From positions 1 through 10,445 of the forward strand of contig JALQXX010000042.1 in assembly GCA_023262965.1 (NCBI GenBank): DNA of 10,445 bases. Direction: 5' to 3'. Under the pieces are notes generated by a model. The model was not told where the DNA came from and did not search any database. It saw nothing but the letters and a program-made list of their open reading frames with translations. The translations under genes and the position numbers were made by a program. Positions 5,971 to 10,445 of this stretch are shown here, one piece after another. This DNA is from Candidatus Marinamargulisbacteria bacterium. GTDB lineage: Bacteria > Margulisbacteria > Marinamargulisbacteria > UBA817. Each line of letters begins with the position of its first letter. Positions within the stretch are counted from its first letter, which is position 1.

Positions 5971-7511
5971 CAGCGTGCGATGGCTACAGCACGGGTTTCA
6001 CGCACCAAGTTGACTTTAACTTCCCCTGGGTAGTTTAATTCCTTTTCGATACGCTCAGCAATATCTTGCGACAATTTGTGAACGCTATCATCACTCACAT
6101 CTTCTGGACGCACCATAACACGAATCTCCCGACCGGCTTGAATGGCGAATACATTTTCGACACCATCAAACTCCATAGCAATTTTCTCGAGGTTTTCCAA
6201 TCGTTTTAAATACAACTCCACCGACTCTTTTCGAGCACCCGGCCGCGAGGAGGATAAGGCATCGGCCACTTTCACAATCACCGCCTCTACCGTATCGGGT
6301 TCTTCGTCTTCATGATGCGCCATAATGCAGTTAATGACCTCGGCCGATTCACCGTATTTGCGGCAAATTTCCGCACCCAAATCGTCGTGAGACCCTTCTT
6401 GAACAAAGTCAATGGCTTTTCCAACGTCGTGTAGCAACGCGCCGCGTTTGGCCAAATCCACATTCACACCCAACCGTTCCGCAATAATCCCAGCAATTTT
6501 TGCGCACTCAATGGAGTGATCCAAAATATTTTGACCGTAACTGGTTCGGTAGTTTAACCGCCCCACCATTTCAGTAATTTTGGGATGCACTTGTAACCCC
6601 AACACATCAATGGCTTTTTCCCCTTTTTGTTTCATTAGCTGCTGAATCTCCTCATCGGCTTTTCGAAGGGTCTCTTCAATACGCGCGGGGTTAATTCGAC
6701 CATCGGTCACCAATTTATCGAGGGCAATACGGGCAGTTTCACGCCGAATGGGATCAAAACACGACAAAATAACCCCATTGGGGGTGTCATCAATAATCAC
6801 ATCCACTCCGGAAGCTGTTTCAAAAGCGCGAATATTACGACCTTCTTTTCCGATGATGCGCCCCTTCATTTCGTCGTCCGGCAGGGACACCACCGACGTG
6901 GTGTTGGAACTAACCGTCTCAACACCCAACTTTTGAATGGACTCCAATACAATCTCAACCGATCGCTGTTTGGCAATTTTTCGAGCTTGTTCCTCCACGG
7001 ATTTAATCAACTGCCCCGCACGTTTTTTGGCCACAATCTCAACATGAGCCAATAGGGATTTTTCGGCTTCCTCTTGGGTAATGGTGGCCACCGACTCCAA
7101 TTTTTCGAACAAGGCTTTTAACACCTCATCTTGTTTTTTGCGAAGCTCTTTCACGTGTTCCATTTTTTGGTCGTACTGATCTTGCAACGCATCAACCGCG
7201 TTCTTTGATTCTTTCACCTGCTGCCTGGATCGCTCAACATCCTGCTCCATTTCTTTTAATTGACGCTTGCGAAAGGCAATATCCTCTTCCGCTCGACGCA
7301 TAATCGATTTGGCTTCTTTATCGGCCTGAGACTTAGCATCCCGTATTAATTTATCGGACTGACGATTCGCTTCTTTAACGATTGTGTCCGCCTTCATACC
7401 CGCAATAGTAATGCGGTTTAACTGCCGCTTTTGGGAAACAATGGTCGCAACCAAGGCCCCAATCCCCCCCACCCCACCCATTACAATAACGATTCCAATA
7501 ATAATGTCCAT
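5970..7511 (-). CDS. rny: Ribonuclease Y
   Basis: A 513-residue membrane-anchored endoribonuclease that starts mRNA decay in bacteria lacking RNase E or using both. Its order is typical: an N-terminal membrane helix at about 3-25, a long charged coiled coil to about 200, a KH RNA-binding domain with GRIIGKEGRN at 217-226, and an HD domain with the catalytic pair H361-D362 in LLHDVGKAID, ending in the conserved C-terminal domain (YPGEVKVNLVRE). Length matches RNase Y (about 520). The ATG is 5 bases after the recA stop, with AAAGGG 8 bases upstream inside the last recA codons, so it is probably co-transcribed with recA. The anchor would place mRNA decay at the inner membrane. Confidence 0.97.
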   Translation of the reverse strand: MDIIIGIVIVMGGVGGIGALVATIVSQKRQLNRITIAGMKADTIVKEANRQSDKLIRDAKSQADKEAKSIMRRAEEDIAFRKRQLKEMEQDVERSRQQVKESKNAVDALQDQYDQKMEHVKELRKKQDEVLKALFEKLESVATITQEEAEKSLLAHVEIVAKKRAGQLIKSVEEQARKIAKQRSVEIVLESIQKLGVETVSSNTTSVVSLPDDEMKGRIIGKEGRNIRAFETASGVDVIIDDTPNGVILSCFDPIRRETARIALDKLVTDGRINPARIEETLRKADEEIQQLMKQKGEKAIDVLGLQVHPKITEMVGRLNYRTSYGQNILDHSIECAKIAGIIAERLGVNVDLAKRGALLHDVGKAIDFVQEGSHDDLGAEICRKYGESAEVINCIMAHHEDEEPDTVEAVIVKVADALSSSRPGARKESVELYLKRLENLEKIAMEFDGVENVFAIQAGREIRVMVRPEDVSDDSVHKLSQDIAERIEKELNYPGEVKVNLVRETRAVAIAR

Positions 7512-7516
7512 ACAAA

Positions 7517-8533
7517 TTACCCTTTCTTTGCGCCTTGTTCCGACTTCAATTGAAGCACTTTGTCTTTTACCCCTTTTTCAACATCGTCGGCCAATTTTTT
7601 TGAGGCTTTTAAATACTGCTTGGCGGCCTCTCGCCCTTGCCCCATCTTTTCACCGTTACACGAAAACCAGGTACCACTTTTTTCAACAATCCCAAAATTG
7701 CAGGCCAAATCCAATAAATCCCCTTCTTTAGAAATGCCTTCTCCAAAAATAATATCAAATTCGGTTGATTTAAATGGGGGTGCTATTTTATTTTTAACCA
7801 CTTTAACACGAACGCGGTTACCCACCACGTCCACACCCGATTTAATGGAATCGACACGCCGAATTTCCATACGTACCGACGCATAAAATTTTAGAGCGCG
7901 TCCACCCGGGGTTACTTCGGGATTACCAAACATGACCCCAATTTTTTCACGAATCTGATTGACAAATATCACCACGCAATTGGATTTTTTAACAATACCG
8001 GTCAATTTTCGCAAGGCTTGCGACATCAATCGGGCTTGCAATCCCACGTGACTATCCCCCATATCACCTTCGATTTCATTTTTGGGAACCAAGGCCGCTA
8101 CCGAATCAATAATAATCAAATCCACGGCACCTGAACGGACGAGTGTTTCGGCGATCTCCAGGGCCTGCTCACCATAATCCGGCTGCGACAACAACAAGAC
8201 GTCGGTATTCACACCCACTTGTTGGGCGTATAACGGATCCAAGGCGTGCTCCACATCAATAAACGCGCACATCCCCCCTTTTTTCTGCGCTTCGGCGATG
8301 GCATGCAAGGTTAGCGTGGTTTTACCGGACGATTCCGGACCAAAAATTTCAACAATACGCCCTTTCGGGTAACCACCACCCCCCAACGCCAAATTTAACG
8401 ACAATGCGCCGGTTGATACCGTTTCCACCGGTGTGAGAACGGTATCCCCCAATCGCATAATCGATCCTTTTCCAAAATTCTTTTCAATTTGTCCCAGCGC
8501 AATGGTTAGCGCCTTCTGTTTATTATCATCCAT
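7517..8533 (-). CDS. recA: Recombinase RecA
   Basis: A 338-residue RecA, slightly shorter than the E. coli protein (353). It coats single-stranded DNA, drives strand exchange and, in SOS-proficient bacteria, triggers LexA cleavage. Walker A GPESSGKT is at 65-72, the catalytic glutamate E95 in DVEHALDP, Walker B VDLIIIDS at 137-144 and loop L2 around [10 protein letters not shown] (202-211). The N-terminal oligomerisation helix ([20 protein letters not shown]) and basic C-terminal end are present. The ATG has AAAGG about 10 bases upstream and lies 5 bases after the cinA-type gene. I find no LexA-like box (GAAC-N4-GTTC type) before it, and with so small a gap it is probably transcribed from upstream. 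Confidence 0.99.
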   Translation of the reverse strand: MDDNKQKALTIALGQIEKNFGKGSIMRLGDTVLTPVETVSTGALSLNLALGGGGYPKGRIVEIFGPESSGKTTLTLHAIAEAQKKGGMCAFIDVEHALDPLYAQQVGVNTDVLLLSQPDYGEQALEIAETLVRSGAVDLIIIDSVAALVPKNEIEGDMGDSHVGLQARLMSQALRKLTGIVKKSNCVVIFVNQIREKIGVMFGNPEVTPGGRALKFYASVRMEIRRVDSIKSGVDVVGNRVRVKVVKNKIAPPFKSTEFDIIFGEGISKEGDLLDLACNFGIVEKSGTWFSCNGEKMGQGREAAKQYLKASKKLADDVEKGVKDKVLQLKSEQGAKKG

Positions 8534-8538
8534 TTTAA

Positions 8539-9105
8539 TTAATCCTTTCTATTAAAATACTGCTTCACATAATTTAAGCATAAAAAAAGTGCTATCGATA
8601 CGGTGGTATTAATAACATTTTTTCGACTACCGTCAATTTTAAACCGTTTGGTCTTTACTAGTGTATCACGAATATTCCAAGATAAAAAAACGGTTCCGCT
8701 CTGATCATCTGAAAATTGCTGATTTGCGGGACCGGCGATACCATTGGTCGCGATACCGATATCCGATTTTGTTTGGGTACGAATGCCCTGTGCCATGGCT
8801 GTTGTGACCTCGGGACTCACCTCGCCGTGTTGCGCGATCAAACGTGGCGAGACCCCCGCGTACTGCAGCTTCAATCGGGTGTTATACGCCACAACACCAC
8901 CCAAAAAATACGCTGAAGCACCGGGATGCTCGACCAGCTGACGCGCGACACCGCCACCGGTCACCGATTCCATCACGGACAGGGTTAACCCCGCATTGGA
9001 TAAAAACATCGCCAGCTCACGGCCGTTGGACCATTCGGTATTGGTGACGGTACTATCCAAATAGTCGGTAAAATTTAAGCGTTCGCCAATCGGTTGTCCC
9101 GACAT
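8539..9105 (-). CDS. CinA C-terminal domain (PncC-like) protein with altered motifs
   Basis: A 188-residue protein covering only the CinA C-terminal domain, the family of nicotinamide-nucleotide amidase PncC; the N-terminal MoCF-like domain of full CinA is missing. The landmark ESCTGG reads ESVTGG (46-51), keeping the serine but losing the cysteine. [11 protein letters not shown] (69-79) and HGEVSPEV (93-100) are conserved. The usual TGIAGPxGG reads NGIAGPAN (121-128), so part of a normally constant loop has changed. I start at the ATG at 9105, which overlaps metK by 31 bases; a frame back to 9141 adds only low-complexity residues, and the ribosome site is weak either way. It precedes recA by 5 bases, the classic cinA-recA pairing. 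It may be an active amidase or a diverged relative. Confidence 0.85.
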   Translation of the reverse strand: MSGQPIGERLNFTDYLDSTVTNTEWSNGRELAMFLSNAGLTLSVMESVTGGGVARQLVEHPGASAYFLGGVVAYNTRLKLQYAGVSPRLIAQHGEVSPEVTTAMAQGIRTQTKSDIGIATNGIAGPANQQFSDDQSGTVFLSWNIRDTLVKTKRFKIDGSRKNVINTTVSIALFLCLNYVKQYFNRKD

Positions 9106-10244
9106 GCTTGTAGTACCTGAACCTTGTCCAATTGTTCCCACGGAAAGTCCATTCGACCAAAATGACCATAAGCCGCCGTTTGCTCGTATATTGGTGACAG
9201 CAGATTCAGTGTATGAATAATATCTTTTGGTTTAAAGCTAAACGTATCTGTAATAATGCTCAATAATGTATCGTGGGACAAATCCGATGTGCCAAAGGTA
9301 TTGACGCGTATGGATACGGGTTCAGCAACCCCAATCGCATAAGCCAGTTGAATTTCCATCTCCTGGCAAAAACCGGCAGCAACGCAATTTTTGGCCACAT
9401 ACCGGGCCATATACGCGGCGGACCGATCAATCTTGGATGGATCCTTACCTGAAAATGCCCCGCCACCGTGAGGGACCCATCCGCCATAGGTATCCACCAC
9501 AATTTTTCGACCCGTTAGACCGGCATCGCCATGGGGGCCACCAATCACAAAACGCCCGGTGGGGTTAATGTATATGGTGGGGGGGGTGGGCATCAATGCG
9601 GCTGGAATAACCGCCTCAATCACCATTTTGGTAATATCGTTGTGAATGCGATCTTGCGACACATCGGGATTGTGTTGGGTGGACACCACAACCGCCGACA
9701 CCCGATGGGGCGTGCGATCGTCGGTGTATTCTACCGTTACCTGGGCTTTTGCATCCGGGCGCAGGTAGGGCAGTGTGCCATTGTGCCGAAGCGTTGCCAG
9801 TCGCTGGGTTAACTGGTGCGACAATTCAATGGCCAAGGGCATAAAGGCATCGGTTTGGGTACAGGCATAGCCGAAGGTTAAGCCTTGATCCCCCGCGCCT
9901 TGTTCCGAAAACAGACCGTCATTTTCATTAACCCCCTGGGCAATGTCGGCGGATTGTTTGTTTAAAACAACCAAAATCGCACAGGTAGCCGCATCAAATC
10001 CCAAATCGGGATGGGTATAGCCGATGGTTTGAAGTTTTTTTCGAACCACGTCTTGAATATCAACATACCCGCGACTGGTAACCTCCCCGCCAACCAGTAC
10101 CAACCCCGTTGTTACAAAGCATTCGATGGCGACACGCGATTCTGGATCCAAAGTCAGATACGCATCTAACAAACAGTCCGATAATTGATCACAAATCTTG
10201 TCGGGATGGCCTTCCGATACCGACTCCGATGTAAACAAAAACAT
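9075..10244 (-). CDS. metK: S-adenosylmethionine synthase
   Basis: A 389-residue methionine adenosyltransferase making SAM from methionine and ATP in the cytoplasm; length matches bacterial MetK (about 385). Motifs are complete: GHPDK at 12-16 near the N-terminus, the ATP-site GAGDQG at 116-121, [21 protein letters not shown] from 227 and the P-loop-like [19 protein letters not shown] from 260. The ATG at 10244-10242 has GAGAGGTG about 6 bases upstream. It heads the visible row of genes down to the LPS permease. No SAM riboswitch is recognisable in the 200 bases upstream. A run of eight C on the coding strand (9586-9579) encodes part of MPTPPT (218-223), a slippage-prone tract, but the frame is intact here. 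Confidence 0.98.
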   Translation of the reverse strand: MFLFTSESVSEGHPDKICDQLSDCLLDAYLTLDPESRVAIECFVTTGLVLVGGEVTSRGYVDIQDVVRKKLQTIGYTHPDLGFDAATCAILVVLNKQSADIAQGVNENDGLFSEQGAGDQGLTFGYACTQTDAFMPLAIELSHQLTQRLATLRHNGTLPYLRPDAKAQVTVEYTDDRTPHRVSAVVVSTQHNPDVSQDRIHNDITKMVIEAVIPAALMPTPPTIYINPTGRFVIGGPHGDAGLTGRKIVVDTYGGWVPHGGGAFSGKDPSKIDRSAAYMARYVAKNCVAAGFCQEMEIQLAYAIGVAEPVSIRVNTFGTSDLSHDTLLSIITDTFSFKPKDIIHTLNLLSPIYEQTAAYGHFGRMDFPWEQLDKVQVLQACRDNRLANA

Positions 10245-10445
10245 ACAACACCTCTCTTAATTTATTCCATTTTTAGAATACACCATTGGCGGGGATTTGG
10301 GGAAGAGGGTGTTTTGTTATGGGGATCATTGAATGATGCATCCCGGAGGGCTACAATGCGGTGTTCTATTTGAAGAAATCGGAATGGCATCCGAATTATG
10401 TGCAGACGCCACATGCGTTAATGTGGTTCTAGCATGATTTCTTAC
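10245..10445. other. Region upstream of metK, no confident gene
   Basis: This stretch holds the metK ribosome binding site (GAGAGG near 10250) and a weak minus-strand -10-like TATTCT (10280-10275) without a convincing -35. On the + strand a 34-codon frame runs from 10333 to 10437 (MMHPGGLQ onwards), and a second frame is also open over the same stretch, so coding is unproven. CCACAT and ATGTGG form a 6-base inverted repeat with a 6-base loop at 10409-10426, with no T run after it. Confidence 0.5.
10325..10337. repeat. 13-base palindrome upstream of metK
   Basis: ATCATT-G-AATGAT is an exact inverted repeat with a one-base centre, about 80 bases upstream of the metK start. It could be a regulator binding site for the metK unit or for a gene to the right. 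The wider GGGAT and ATCCC arms (10322-10344) allow an alternative, longer hairpin. I do not recognise the binding protein. Confidence 0.35.

Noticed and set aside
8534-8538. LexA/SOS box directly before recA
   Set aside because: Only 5 bases separate recA from the preceding gene, and no GAAC-N4-GTTC or CTG-N10-CAG site is evident there or upstream of metK.
10245-10445. SAM riboswitch upstream of metK
   Set aside because: I looked for the paired helices and conserved core of SAM-I type elements and saw none; the region is short and lacks a terminator or anti-SD switch before metK.
1-10445. tRNA, rRNA, CRISPR array, insertion sequence or phage genes
   Set aside because: No repeat-spacer pattern, transposase, integrase, long terminal inverted repeats or RNA gene signature was seen; the window is filled by metabolic and housekeeping genes.

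Overview
The window is gene-dense and every supported gene lies on the minus strand, so it reads from right to left. The proteins point to a diderm bacterium outside the Proteobacteria. RNase Y and YmdB directly downstream of recA, with a cinA-family gene before it, is an order familiar from Firmicutes and some deep-branching phyla. LptB and an LptF/LptG-type permease at the end of the same unit imply an LPS-bearing outer membrane. A relative of the Cyanobacteria/Melainabacteria/Margulisbacteria side, or a diderm Firmicute, would fit; this is inference from gene content and from the cyanobacteria-like look of the LptF N-terminus, and is not firm. Coding strands favour GGG and GGA glycine codons, so the + strand shows many C runs.

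Unit 1 (10244 to 3322) is a tight row of housekeeping genes: metK, a stand-alone CinA C-terminal-domain protein, recA, rny, ymdB, lptB and an lptF/lptG-family permease. Junctions are overlaps or gaps of at most 19 bases, so it is probably one transcript. It joins SAM synthesis, possible pyridine-nucleotide salvage, recombination, mRNA decay and LPS export. The 201 bases upstream of metK hold no confident gene, only a 13-base palindrome and short open frames.

The 250-base gap between the permease and acpS is a regulatory region. It holds a near-consensus sigma-70 promoter (TTGACA, 17 bases, TATAGT), a perfect 12-base palindrome just after the predicted start of transcription, a 39-codon ORF with a strong ribosome binding site, and a two-part hairpin that on the + strand would be an intrinsic terminator.

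Unit 2 (3203 to beyond base 1) is a compact type II fatty-acid/polyketide-like operon: small ORF, acpS, a FabZ-like dehydratase, an acyl carrier protein, a KAS III (FabH-like) synthase, a degenerate short-chain dehydrogenase and a canonical FabG-like reductase cut by the window edge. AcpS would load the carrier protein, KAS III would condense, FabG reduce and FabZ dehydrate. No enoyl reductase or KAS II is visible, which would suit polyene or other unsaturated products, but the operon continues outside the window. Two enzymes lack expected catalytic residues: KAS III has Pro where FabH has its catalytic His, and the first SDR has Pro in place of the YxxxK lysine and no glycine-rich cofactor loop. 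This operon and its leader are the most promising part of the window.
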